Below are positions 35,991 to 44,755 of a stretch of 64,000 nucleotides of DNA, in pieces. Under the pieces are notes generated by a model, which ran no database searches, was not told where the DNA came from, and saw only the letters and a program-made list of their open reading frames with translations. Positions within the stretch are counted from its first letter, which is position 1. Each line of letters opens with the position of its first letter. Made by a program: the position numbers and the translations under genes. This DNA is from Pseudoalteromonas luteoviolacea (GTDB taxonomy: Bacteria > Pseudomonadota > Gammaproteobacteria > Enterobacterales > Alteromonadaceae), in assembly GCF_021654285.1 (NCBI RefSeq), contig NZ_JAKFZS010000018.1, positions 1-64,000 on the forward strand. The letters run 5' to 3'.

Positions 35991-36311
35991 TCTATTATTG
36001 CGGCTGTACCTCCGGTTTTACTAGCGCTCGTAACACATGGGCCGGTTGTGAGTGGTTTAGTGGCAGCGGGATATTTGTCTATCAATACTATTATGGGAAA
36101 TATGATTGAGCCTAAATATATGGGTAAAGGGGTTGGTCTATCTACACTTGTGGTATTTGTGTCTTTGATATTTTGGGGCTGGTTACTAGGTACCGTAGGT
36201 ATGCTGTTATCTGTACCACTGACGATGGTTGTGAAAATAGGTCTTGAGAATAGCGAAGACGGCCGCTGGTTAGCGACCATGCTAGGTAGTTATGAAGAGT
36301 CTAAAAATTAG
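35988..36311 (+). pseudogene. AI-2E/PerM-family permease, 3' part, cut by the island
   Basis: The frame begins GSIIAAVPPVLLALV and runs 107 codons through NTIMGNMIEPKYMGK and the last two hydrophobic segments to a TAG. It continues the 5' part that ends at 4187 in the same phase. It has no start of its own, so it is not expected to be made. Its last 11 bases overlap the tail of the convergent small exported-protein gene. Confidence 0.9.
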
Positions 36312-36714
36312 CTTGTAGTTCTTTGATATGCAGCTGTAAAAAGGATATTTTACAGCGCTTAAAGACTTTTGCTGCGCGAGTTGAGTTAGGCAACTCTTTA
36401 AGATAACGCCATTTGCAAGCGTCATCCATATAACGGCTTTGGTTTGTGATACTACGCTGAATAATTGGCATGAGTTGGGTGTTACCGGTATTTTTTTCTA
36501 ACTCTTCAGTATCCATCACCAATTTGTTTACCCAAGTTTGACGGCTTCTTTCTAACAACTCAATATTGCCATCGAGGCACATTAAATATTTTTTTGCTTT
36601 TTGAGGGTGGTCAGACTCAAGGTGACTACAATCCTTTAACACCTCAGTACGAGCAAACGCGTCGATACTTAGAAATACAGTGAACAACAGAAAAATATTA
36701 ATGGTTTTGATCAT
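36301..36714 (-). CDS. Small exported protein of unknown function
   Basis: A signal peptide (MIKTINIFLLFTVFLSIDAFA) precedes about 115 residues with four Cys (KDCSHL, LMCLDG, DACKWR, KRCKIS). I place the start at the ATG at 36714, which overlaps the last codons of the histidine kinase gene, because the signal peptide begins there. It is the last gene of the PepSY-regulator-kinase operon. Family not recognised. Confidence 0.65.
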   Translation of the reverse strand: MIKTINIFLLFTVFLSIDAFARTEVLKDCSHLESDHPQKAKKYLMCLDGNIELLERSRQTWVNKLVMDTEELEKNTGNTQLMPIIQRSITNQSRYMDDACKWRYLKELPNSTRAAKVFKRCKISFLQLHIKELQANF

Positions 36715-38041
36715 AGTTAAACTCAATTGTAAATTTGGCACCGCCAAGCTCACTGTAGTCAATAATGATTTGGCCGTGATAAGAGGCAACTAAATCCGAC
36801 ACTATTGCCATGCCCACACCGTGTCCAGCTTCATAGGTATCAAGTCTAGAGCCGCGCTGTAAAAGTTCTTCTCGTTTATTCTCAGGAATGCCTGGGCCAT
36901 CATCACTAATTATGAATGTAATTCCTTTCGTGGTATCCGCTTTAACAGTGATATCAACTTTATGCACACATGCTTTACAAGCATTATCGATGATATTACC
37001 TAAAATTTCCATCAAATCGGTTTTATCACCGAGAAAAGCGGCGTCATGCTCACAGGTTGCAGAGAAGTCTATCCCTTTATCTAAGTAGACTTTACCCATG
37101 GCGTTGAGGATCGAGTCTAGAACCGGTTTGACTTTGGTTTGTTTTTTCCATGTGTCCGACGCCCCAGTAGCTGCACGTTTTAGCTGATGTTCGATCATCG
37201 CATTAATGCGATCTAATTGCTCTTGCGCTTCTGAGTCTGCTGCAAGTGGGCTCGATTTAAGCACTGCTAATGGCGTTTTAAGTGCGTGTGCCAGATCGCT
37301 CAAAGATGCTCGGTAACGCTCTTTTTGTCGTCTTTGTGAATCAAGTAGTAAATTAAGGTCAGCTTTGATTGTTGTCAGTTCGACAGGGTATAGACCATTT
37401 ATCTTGTCCCGTTCACCTGATTCCACTTCTTTGATTTCTTTATCTAGTCGCTGCAAAGGGCGGGCATTCCAAACAAAACCAAATGCCATGAGTGCGGCGA
37501 TAACAACCCCCATTATCAACATCCAATTGACGAGGGTGTTTCTAAACTCAGACATTAATGCGAGTAGGGCTGAGTTCTTTTTTAATAAAATAAATTTGGC
37601 TTGTTGGGATTGATCTGCATTACCCAATATAACGGTTAAACTGAGCTGCCAAAAGTCTTCCCCACTGTAACGTACTTTTTTGAATTCTGATGCCCCCGCT
37701 TGTGTTTGAGAAACATCAGGGGTGACAGTGAGGCTTACAGCGGACTCTGAGTACCATACGAGGGTATTTTCTTGGTATACCAATGCGTAGGTATCTGAAT
37801 TAAGTCGGTTTAATTCAGGAGCCAGTATCGTTCTAGGCATAGAAATGCCATCTGATACAAATTCGACTTCAGATATTAAAGAGTAGAGATGAGCCTCAAG
37901 TGTTTTTTCTGTCGCATCAACTAAGGTTGCATGATAGGCGCGACCGATAGAGAAAAAGAGTGCTGGAAGCGCAATGATTAGAACAAAGACAAGGATAAAT
38001 CCTTGCCTTATTTTGAGAGAGATCTGGGCGCTGCTTACCAC
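36698..38041 (-). CDS. Sensor histidine kinase, PhoQ-like
   Basis: This 447-residue inner-membrane kinase has a membrane segment near residues 14-31, a periplasmic sensor part, a second membrane segment (~170-190) and a HAMP-like linker. The dimerisation/phosphoacceptor box is SDLAHALKTPLAVLKS with the conserved His, and the ATP-binding motifs are IIDNACKA (N), DDGPGIPE (G1) and GHGVGMAI (G2). It overlaps the response regulator gene by 7 bp. PhoQ-family kinases respond to divalent cations, antimicrobial peptides or envelope stress; the actual signal here is unknown. Confidence 0.88.
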   Translation of the reverse strand: MVSSAQISLKIRQGFILVFVLIIALPALFFSIGRAYHATLVDATEKTLEAHLYSLISEVEFVSDGISMPRTILAPELNRLNSDTYALVYQENTLVWYSESAVSLTVTPDVSQTQAGASEFKKVRYSGEDFWQLSLTVILGNADQSQQAKFILLKKNSALLALMSEFRNTLVNWMLIMGVVIAALMAFGFVWNARPLQRLDKEIKEVESGERDKINGLYPVELTTIKADLNLLLDSQRRQKERYRASLSDLAHALKTPLAVLKSSPLAADSEAQEQLDRINAMIEHQLKRAATGASDTWKKQTKVKPVLDSILNAMGKVYLDKGIDFSATCEHDAAFLGDKTDLMEILGNIIDNACKACVHKVDITVKADTTKGITFIISDDGPGIPENKREELLQRGSRLDTYEAGHGVGMAIVSDLVASYHGQIIIDYSELGGAKFTIEFNYDQNH

Positions 38042-38709
38042 TGAGTTTTAAACCTATAACCTCTACCTCGTAAGGTTTCCACTGGGTTCAATTTGCCATC
38101 AGGGTCAAGCTTTTTACGCAAACGTAGAACAAATACTTCGATAACGTTTGAATCTAGGTCAAAATCTTGGTCGTAAATATGCTCGGTCAACTCTGATTTA
38201 GAAATGACTTTGTGAGGATTTACCATCAAATACTCAAGCACTTTATACTCATATGCGGTCAAAGTTAGTTCTCGTTCATTGACGAAAACTTGCTGAGAGC
38301 GCGTATGCAGAGTGATTGGGCCAATGCTAATCTCAGGGTTTGCCTGTCCGGCACTGCGTCGTATTAATGCATTACAGCGTGCAATAAGTTCTTCAACATG
38401 AAATGGCTTAGTTAAGTAATCGTCAGCACCTGCATCCAACCCCTCAACTTTTTCTTGCCAGCGATCTCGGGCAGTCAAAATCAAAATAGGTATTTTGATC
38501 CCCTCAGCACGCGCACGTCTTATTAACTCGATACCATCTAGTTTAGGTAAACCTAAATCGACAACGGCTAAGTCAAGCGGGTACTCAGTCAGGTGAAATA
38601 GACCATTTTCGCCATCATGGCACAGATCAACACTGTACTTTTCTTTCTCTAATACGTTTCTTAGGTTTTCGGCCAGTTGAACGTCGTCTTCAATTACTAA
38701 AATTCGCAT
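38035..38709 (-). CDS. Response regulator, OmpR/PhoP family
   Basis: These 224 residues comprise an N-terminal receiver with the acidic pair EDD (7-9), the phosphorylated Asp in VVDLGLP (~51) and the conserved Lys in YLTKPF. A C-terminal winged helix (ELTLTAYEYKVLEYL ... RGRGYRF) follows. It is the partner of the kinase whose gene overlaps its end, and it lies 2 bp after the PepSY gene. It should activate its own operon, as is usual in the family. Confidence 0.92.
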   Translation of the reverse strand: MRILVIEDDVQLAENLRNVLEKEKYSVDLCHDGENGLFHLTEYPLDLAVVDLGLPKLDGIELIRRARAEGIKIPILILTARDRWQEKVEGLDAGADDYLTKPFHVEELIARCNALIRRSAGQANPEISIGPITLHTRSQQVFVNERELTLTAYEYKVLEYLMVNPHKVISKSELTEHIYDQDFDLDSNVIEVFVLRLRKKLDPDGKLNPVETLRGRGYRFKTQW

Positions 38710-38711
38710 TG

Positions 38712-38993
38712 TTAATCCTTCTTAACCTCACCCGTTACTTTGTGGACTTTCACATCAACTATTCTGCCGTCGCTTTGTAGAATACGTACAACAAAATAAT
38801 CACCTTCAAGGGAGATCTTGAGTGTCTTCCCTGGCTGCTCGGTGGTTGCTAATTGTACGGCTTCTTTTTTGCTTATGGTGTCCTGCTGTGCTGCTTGTAC
38901 CTGAGTGAATGTCAGGGAAAAAACCAGCATAAAAATCGCAAAACATAAGGGCAACTGCATTCTAAGCTCCACGTTTGGGTTGCTTAACATCAT
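38712..38993 (-). CDS. PepSY-domain periplasmic protein
   Basis: These 93 residues have a signal peptide (LCFAIFMLVFSLTFTQVQA) and one PepSY domain (ISKKEAVQLA ... GRIVDVKVHKVTGEV). Such small proteins commonly precede PhoPQ-like operons and may modulate the sensor kinase in the periplasm (inference from context). It is the first gene of the operon. Confidence 0.85.
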   Translation of the reverse strand: MMLSNPNVELRMQLPLCFAIFMLVFSLTFTQVQAAQQDTISKKEAVQLATTEQPGKTLKISLEGDYFVVRILQSDGRIVDVKVHKVTGEVKKD

Positions 38994-39039
38994 GTGACGA
39001 AGGTTAAGATGAGTTGTCTTAACCCGTGCTGAACTTTAG

Positions 39040-39339
39040 TTAAGGTAATACTTTCTTGTATGGTTTAACGACACTATCAGCGTAAACGCCTGCTTCGATA
39101 TAAGGATCTGCTGCAGCCCATGCTTTCGCATCTTCTAAAGAAGCAAACTCTGCGATAACAAGAGAACCTGTAAAACCAGCTTCGCCCGGGTTCTCGTCAT
39201 CAATTGCAGGAAGCGGCCCTGCAACAAACAGTCTATCTTCTTCCTTCAATACATTTAAGCGAGCCAAATGAGCAGGTCTTGCATTCATGCGTTTTTCGAG
39301 CGAGTTTTCCACATCCGTTGAGTAAATCATGTAAAGCAT
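39040..39339 (-). CDS. YciI-family protein
   Basis: This 99-residue ferredoxin-like-fold protein of the YciI/DGPF family begins MLYMIYSTD. It has the conserved RPAHLARL with a catalytic-type His, AGPLPA, and SLEDAKAWAAADPYIEAGVY. The biochemical role of YciI proteins is poorly defined. The related yciB gene lies nearby at 41745, as yciI and yciB are close in many gammaproteobacteria. Confidence 0.9.
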   Translation of the reverse strand: MLYMIYSTDVENSLEKRMNARPAHLARLNVLKEEDRLFVAGPLPAIDDENPGEAGFTGSLVIAEFASLEDAKAWAAADPYIEAGVYADSVVKPYKKVLP

Positions 39340-39514
39340 AATAGTCAGAAATAATGCGTAATTAATTTTGTGTTTCGTATCATAGACTGGATTGTCCCTA
39401 AATGTAAATGAAATGACGTTATCTGATGAGAATCCTGATTTATACTTGAAATCCGCAGGCCATGGCTGTTACAGTCCTTCGACTATCGTGAAAAATAATA
39501 ATAAGGTTGTTTTA

Positions 39515-40939
39515 ATGAGTGCGAATCGCGAGCAATTTAGCTCTCGACTGGGTTTCATTTTGGCAGCGGCAGGGTCCGCTGTGGGGATCGGAAATCTGGT
39601 TGGGTTCCCAGTTTCTGCTGCAAAAAATGGCGGCGGTGCATTTTTAATCGTTTATGCGCTGTTTGTTATCTTCATCTGTTTACCCGTAATGATCGCCGAA
39701 ATGGCGCTTGGTCGTAAGGCGCAAAAAGATCCATACGGTGCTTATCATTCACTTACAGGTGGTGATAAAAAGTGGTCGTTTGCAGGTGCACTAGCTGTGT
39801 TAACGCCGTTTATGATTGCGGTTTTTTACATGGTTATTACTGTTTGGATTTTTGGTTATCTGGTACAAACTGTTATGGGGAACTTGGACCAGCTAGCAAA
39901 CCCAAATAACTTTGGTATTTTTATTAACGAGTATAGTGTTTTTGGCTATATGGCCGGTGTCGCTATCTTGGTGAATCTGATTTTAGTTGGTGGCGTAAAA
40001 GAAGGGATTGAAAAAGCTGCAAAGCTGATGATGCCAGCCTTATTTGTGCTGCTAATCGGATTAGTGGCCTATGTACTTACGCTCGACAATGCGATGGCTG
40101 GTGTGCGTTATTACATTGTTCCTGACTTTTCTAAAATGGATGCCAGTGTTTTAAATGGCGCGCTGTCACAAGCATTTTTCTCATTGTCACTTGGTATGGG
40201 TATCTTAATTACTTATGCGTCTTACATTTCTAAGAAAGAGGACATTGTCGGTAGCTCAAAAATGGTGGCAGTCACAGACTCGTTAGTGGCATTTATCGCA
40301 GGCCTAATGGTACTACCTGCCATTTTCAGCTTTAACCCTGACGTTAAGCTTGACGAGTTATCAGACTCCTCTGTATCTATGATCTTTGTGTACTTGCCTC
40401 AGTTATTCTTAACGATGCAAGCGGATATTGGCTATACAGGTGCATCGATTGTTGCGGGTATCTTCTTTTTATTGGTGTTCTTCGCGGCGATTACATCTTT
40501 GGTATCCATTGTGGAAGTGCCAACTGCAAGCCTAATGGAAGCCAAAGGTTACAGCCGTAAGAAGTCATTGACAGTACTTGCTGTGTCGACGGGTGTGTTA
40601 ACTGTGATGTGTACCATGTCATTTGGTATGGTAGAGTGGCTGACGAAATTTACTCAGTATGGTGGCGTTGATAAGAGCTTCTTTGACATTGTTTCTGACG
40701 TATTCTATGACACGATTTTACCATTCAATGGCTTACTACTTTGTTTGTTTGTGACATACCGTTGGAGAAAAGCAAATCTGTCAGATGAGCTGTCTCAAGG
40801 TTGTGAAAGTTACAAAGGCAGCTTTATGGAGAAGTATGTCAACTTCTCGCTGTCGACGTTTATTCCAGTGATATTACTCGTGATATTCGTCAATACGGTT
40901 GCTACCAAGTACTTTGCAGTCAGCTTATTTGGTTTCTAA
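39515..40939 (+). CDS. Sodium-dependent transporter (NSS/SNF family)
   Basis: This 474-residue, ~11-12 helix symporter begins MSANREQFSSRLGFILAAAGSAVGIGNLVGFP, which contains the NSS signature including the unwound-helix Gly-Asn. I start at 39515 (AAGGT upstream) because the 41 preceding codons of open frame are not family-like. It probably imports an amino acid or other small amine with Na+. It is a single-gene unit closed by the hairpin at 40952. Confidence 0.92.
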   Translation: MSANREQFSSRLGFILAAAGSAVGIGNLVGFPVSAAKNGGGAFLIVYALFVIFICLPVMIAEMALGRKAQKDPYGAYHSLTGGDKKWSFAGALAVLTPFMIAVFYMVITVWIFGYLVQTVMGNLDQLANPNNFGIFINEYSVFGYMAGVAILVNLILVGGVKEGIEKAAKLMMPALFVLLIGLVAYVLTLDNAMAGVRYYIVPDFSKMDASVLNGALSQAFFSLSLGMGILITYASYISKKEDIVGSSKMVAVTDSLVAFIAGLMVLPAIFSFNPDVKLDELSDSSVSMIFVYLPQLFLTMQADIGYTGASIVAGIFFLLVFFAAITSLVSIVEVPTASLMEAKGYSRKKSLTVLAVSTGVLTVMCTMSFGMVEWLTKFTQYGGVDKSFFDIVSDVFYDTILPFNGLLLCLFVTYRWRKANLSDELSQGCESYKGSFMEKYVNFSLSTFIPVILLVIFVNTVATKYFAVSLFGF

Positions 40940-40951
40940 TTGATACATAAG

Positions 40952-40973
40952 TTGTGGGGCGCTTGCCCCACAA
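40952..40973. terminator. Bidirectional terminator hairpin
   Basis: Nine-base perfect stem TTGTGGGGC / GCCCCACAA with a GCTT loop lies between the convergent transporter and CPBP genes. It is followed by TTTA on the plus strand. Confidence 0.75.
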
Positions 40974-40974
40974 T

Positions 40975-41619
40975 TTATGTAAATGTCACACCTGCATCTA
41001 GATACTTTCCTGCGCCAATTGTAAATATCCATAATCCCCACAAACTATGTTCTAGCACACACACGGCTAAAGAACGGCTGTGTGCATAGGTATACGCAAA
41101 TAACAATCCGCCCATAAATGATAAAATGATGGCCATCCAGTTATCGTATACACAGTGTGCGAGTGCAAACACACTGGCACTGAGCACAACCCTTACGGTT
41201 TTACTTGGTAAAATTCGTTTGTAGCGGTGGAAAAAGTAGCTTCTAAAAATAAGTTCTTGCGGCAGGACTGATAAAATAGGGTAAGCAATTAACAGCACTA
41301 ACCAGTCAAACGTTGAGTTAATGGGCAGTGCAAACCAACTTTCCTGACTTATCAGCCCATACAGCATGCCAGAGAATAGAGCGCCGATAAAAAACATCGA
41401 AAATAACCGTTTTTTTATGGCTGAGAATTGCCCAAGGCTGGTGAGTCTGAATCGTTTAAAATGCGGATCAGAAATGAGTAGGTAAGTGCACACTACCATT
41501 AAAGTGATCAATGCAGGGAAGAGCCAATTAGCAAGCTCTGCACGAAATAGATAAGCGATACAAGGAAGAAAAATAAAAACAGAGAATAGCTCAAACCATC
41601 TATATTGATGCGCGTTCAA
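40975..41619 (-). CDS. CPBP-family intramembrane metalloprotease
   Basis: This 214-residue protein has about six membrane segments. The CAAX/CPBP motifs are recognisable but the first is altered: LPQELIFRSYFFHR has one Glu where EExxxR is usual. FALAHCVYDN (motif 2 His) and the weak third motif FMGGLLFAY follow. It could be active, or a degenerate member. The substrate is unknown. It stands alone. Confidence 0.75.
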   Translation of the reverse strand: MNAHQYRWFELFSVFIFLPCIAYLFRAELANWLFPALITLMVVCTYLLISDPHFKRFRLTSLGQFSAIKKRLFSMFFIGALFSGMLYGLISQESWFALPINSTFDWLVLLIAYPILSVLPQELIFRSYFFHRYKRILPSKTVRVVLSASVFALAHCVYDNWMAIILSFMGGLLFAYTYAHSRSLAVCVLEHSLWGLWIFTIGAGKYLDAGVTFT

Positions 41620-41744
41620 AAGACCACCATACTGAAAATCTGCCCTGCATAAAATATAGCAAGCATCATCATTTTGGCTGGAACTTTTACAGAGTTATTT
41701 TCTTACCTGTAAAGCTTGTTTTCGTAATGGTATCAATGTTGAAT

Positions 41745-42356
41745 TTATTCGTCTTCTGGGAGGTATTTAGATACCTTGGCAATGGTTAACATAACGGCGA
41801 TAAAAGTAATTGCCATTAAACCAAAGACCTTAAAATTAACCCAAAAATCGAGTGAAAAAGTATAAGCCACAATTAAGTTTAAAATCGCGATAACAAAAAA
41901 GAGTGCTGACCATGCGAGGTTAAGTTGTGCAAAGAGCGTTTCAGGGATAGGGAGCTCTTCGGCTTTTTGTCGTTTTGGTACTTTATTGTCGCTTTGCTCT
42001 GCATGCTGCATTTGTTTCATTGCGCTATTGAGGATGCCGAGCAAGGCTTTTTTAGTCAGGTTTTTCCCTAACATGTGGTGTGATACTAAAAGTGTGCTGC
42101 CCAGAGCAGCGTATATTATAGTGGCTTTCCACATGATAAACTGTTCGTCTTGGAATAGTATTGTCAATCCGCCGAGTAATAAAGCAATGGCAAAGAAAAT
42201 CCAATGCCTTTGAGAGATCGCGCCCTCCTTAAAATATTGCCATGCCATCTGTATTAAAGATGCGACAATTAATACGCCCGTAGCCCAAAAAATATCCATA
42301 AATTTATAGACGAGAAAAAATAGGATCAGGGGTAAATACTCAACGATAAATGCCAT
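41745..42356 (-). CDS. yciB: Inner-membrane protein YciB (intracellular septation protein A family)
   Basis: These 203 residues have five hydrophobic segments. The family opening FIVEYLPLILFFLVYK, HWIFFAIALLLGGLTILF and LNLAWSALFFVIAILNLIVAY are typical of YciB/IspZ. It has a central insertion of about 25 hydrophilic residues (QMQHAEQSDNKVPKRQK). In E. coli it interacts with envelope and division machinery. Confidence 0.92.
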   Translation of the reverse strand: MAFIVEYLPLILFFLVYKFMDIFWATGVLIVASLIQMAWQYFKEGAISQRHWIFFAIALLLGGLTILFQDEQFIMWKATIIYAALGSTLLVSHHMLGKNLTKKALLGILNSAMKQMQHAEQSDNKVPKRQKAEELPIPETLFAQLNLAWSALFFVIAILNLIVAYTFSLDFWVNFKVFGLMAITFIAVMLTIAKVSKYLPEDE

Positions 42357-42478
42357 TTAAAACCTCGCGTTACCATACCTCTATTGCGTTTTACCAAGTT
42401 ATGACAATAAGTTCAAGATTGACTTTTAGCTGCTAAACTTCTAGCCTCCGCACACCTTAAAAATAATTTGAGAACTCA

Positions 42479-42754
42479 ATGAATAAGAGTGAATTAGTTT
42501 CAGCGATGTCTGAGCGCAACGAACTGACTAAAAAGGATTCAAAAGCCGCTTTAGACAGCATTTTAAATGCCATTACAAAACGATTGTCTGAGGGCGATCC
42601 TGTTGCTTTATCTGGTTTTGGCTCGTTGACGCTAAGCTACCATCCCGCTAAGCCTGGGAGAAACCCTAAAACAGGGGAAGAAATTATCATAGAAGGTCAA
42701 AATAAAGTGTTATTTAAACCAGCTAAGGCATTTAAAGATGCCCTAGCTGATTAA
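42479..42754 (+). CDS. HU-family DNA-binding protein
   Basis: This 91-residue protein begins MNKSELVSAMSERNELTKKD and has GFGSL and the arm region GRNPKTGEEI with the conserved Pro, plus FKPAKAFKDAL. It is a nucleoid-associated DNA-bending protein of HU type (HupA/HupB assignment not made). It converges on trpA with only 6 bp between stops. Confidence 0.93.
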   Translation: MNKSELVSAMSERNELTKKDSKAALDSILNAITKRLSEGDPVALSGFGSLTLSYHPAKPGRNPKTGEEIIIEGQNKVLFKPAKAFKDALAD

Positions 42755-42760
42755 GTAGGC

Positions 42761-43567
42761 TTACTTCGCTGTTGCAGCCTTCATGGTTGCAACAAACTCA
42801 CGTAAACGCTCGCACATCAGTGCCGGCTCACTCAAATTATCTTCAATAATTTTCACGACCGCTGAACCTGAGATTGCACCTGCTGCGCCTGACTTAATGG
42901 CAGCTTGTACATGCTCCGGTGCAGAGATACCAAAGCCTAATAATGTAGGCGCTGCATTGTACTCATGTAGCTTATTGATCATGGTATCTGCAGGCATTTC
43001 CGCTTTAGTTTCTGTGCCTGTAACCCCTGAACGTGATAATAGGTAAGTGTAGCCACGGCCATAGCTTGCACATTGACGAAGCGTATCATCGCTGGCATTG
43101 GGTGTTGCGATGAAGATCGGCTCAATCTCAGCTTGCTGTGCAGCCTGTCTGAACATTTTTGATTCATGTAGAGGCACGTCAGCCACTAAGATAGAGTCAA
43201 CTCCCGCATCTTTTGCCTGCTGATAAAAGTTTTCCAGACCTTGTGCAAAGATTAAGTTTGAATACAGTAACAGACCAATAGGAATGTCTGCATTGTACTC
43301 TCTGATCTCGTGAATGATATCGAAGCAATCTTGTGTATTGATTTTACTTTCAAGTGCACGGATATTCGCTGCTTGAATGACAGGGCCATCAGCAATTGGG
43401 TCTGAGAATGGGATTCCAAGCTCTAGTGCGTCAGCACCGCCGTCGATCAAGCTCTTCACGATATCAATACTGATCTCTTTTGTCGGGTCGCCTAAAGTAA
43501 CAAATGGCACAAATGCACCTTCTCTGGCGTCGTTTAGGCGTGTAAATAAGTTGCTGTAACGGCTCAT
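42761..43567 (-). CDS. trpA: Tryptophan synthase alpha subunit
   Basis: These 268 residues form a TIM barrel with catalytic Glu in LELGIPFSDP (~49) and Asp in DPIADGP (~60). It also has the phosphate-binding GFGIS and GAISGSAVV. It cleaves indole-3-glycerol phosphate to indole, which is channelled to TrpB. Its ATG overlaps the trpB stop (ATGA), which couples translation. It is the last gene of the trp operon. Confidence 0.97.
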   Translation of the reverse strand: MSRYSNLFTRLNDAREGAFVPFVTLGDPTKEISIDIVKSLIDGGADALELGIPFSDPIADGPVIQAANIRALESKINTQDCFDIIHEIREYNADIPIGLLLYSNLIFAQGLENFYQQAKDAGVDSILVADVPLHESKMFRQAAQQAEIEPIFIATPNASDDTLRQCASYGRGYTYLLSRSGVTGTETKAEMPADTMINKLHEYNAAPTLLGFGISAPEHVQAAIKSGAAGAISGSAVVKIIEDNLSEPALMCERLREFVATMKAATAK

Positions 43568-44745
43568 AGTGCACCTCGCTCGTTCAATACGTTGTGTACA
43601 TGGGCAAGATCTTTGTCACCACGGCCACTTAGGTTTACGACAATAACGGTTTCTTCAGTTTGTTGCTCTGCGTACTTTAATGCATACGCAATCGCATGAC
43701 TTGACTCAAGGGCAGGAATAATCCCTTCATGTTTTGCCAGTGCTTGGAAGGCGTCAAGTGCTTCGGTATCTGTGATCCCAACGTATTGAGCACGACCTGT
43801 TTTATGTAGGTAGGCGTGCTGAGGACCAACAGCAGGGTAATCAAGACCAGCAGAAACAGAATATGACTCTTCAATTTGTCCATCACTGTCTTGCATTATG
43901 TAGGTATAGGCACCATGTAAAATACCTGTGCTACCTTTACATAGAGCTGCACCGTGCTCGTCAGTATCAAGGCCTTTACCAGCTGGCTCAATCCCTACGA
44001 GTTTGACTTCTTTTTCATCGATAAAATCTGCGAACATACCAATTGCATTAGAGCCACCGCCAACACACGCCATCACAACATCGGGTAGACGGCCTTCAGC
44101 TTCAAGCACTTGCTGCTTAGCTTCTTCACCGATCATACGTTGGAAATCACGAACAATGGTCGGGAACGGGTGAGGGCCTGCTGCTGTGCCTAACAGGTAG
44201 TGTGCTGTTTTATAGTTTGCAGACCAATCACGCATTGCTTCATTGACGGCATCTTTTAGCGTGCCAGAGCCAGCAGTGACAGGGATTACTTCTGCACCCA
44301 TTAAGCGCATTCTGAACACATTAGGCTGCTGACGTTCAACGTCTTTTGCACCCATATAAACTCGACATTTTAGGCCCAGTAGTGCACAGGCTAGCGCTGT
44401 TGCTACACCATGTTGTCCAGCACCTGTTTCAGCGATGACTTCTTTTTTACCCATGCGCTTAGTAAGTAGTGCTTGACCTAATACTTGGTTGGTTTTGTGT
44501 GCACCGCCGTGCAGTAAGTCTTCACGCTTTAAGTACAGTTTAACTTTTGGGTTTTTAACTAGGTTGCGAGAAAGCGTCAACGGTGTTGGACGGCCCGCGT
44601 ATTCGTTTAGTAGTGCATAGAACTCAGATTTGAAGCTTTCATCTTGCTGTGCTTTTTCAAATTCTTGTTCAAGTTGTTTTAGTGCTGGTACGAGTAATTC
44701 TGGGACGTACATGCCACCAAAATCACCAAAATATCCTGTATTCAT
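43564..44745 (-). CDS. trpB: Tryptophan synthase beta subunit
   Basis: This 393-residue PLP enzyme condenses indole with serine. PLP Lys lies in GGAHKTNQ, the phosphate loop is GGGSNAIG, and HGVATAL and SAGLDYPAVGP are present. The start at 44745 (MNTGYFGDFGG, GAGGTGG upstream) is the family start; the longer open frame is a read-in from trpCF. There is a 10-bp gap after trpCF. Confidence 0.97.
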   Translation of the reverse strand: MNTGYFGDFGGMYVPELLVPALKQLEQEFEKAQQDESFKSEFYALLNEYAGRPTPLTLSRNLVKNPKVKLYLKREDLLHGGAHKTNQVLGQALLTKRMGKKEVIAETGAGQHGVATALACALLGLKCRVYMGAKDVERQQPNVFRMRLMGAEVIPVTAGSGTLKDAVNEAMRDWSANYKTAHYLLGTAAGPHPFPTIVRDFQRMIGEEAKQQVLEAEGRLPDVVMACVGGGSNAIGMFADFIDEKEVKLVGIEPAGKGLDTDEHGAALCKGSTGILHGAYTYIMQDSDGQIEESYSVSAGLDYPAVGPQHAYLHKTGRAQYVGITDTEALDAFQALAKHEGIIPALESSHAIAYALKYAEQQTEETVIVVNLSGRGDKDLAHVHNVLNERGAL

Positions 44746-44755
44746 TCTATCCACC

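Noticed and set aside
3400..36400. tRNA gene as integration target
   Set aside because: The junctions fall inside a protein-coding gene and no cloverleaf-forming sequence was seen at either end.
13451..36714. Both small exported proteins (13451-13927 in the island and 36301-36714 outside) share KDCSHL after the signal peptide, suggesting relatedness
   Set aside because: Only six residues match; the remaining Cys positions and sequence do not align by eye, so common origin is not supported.
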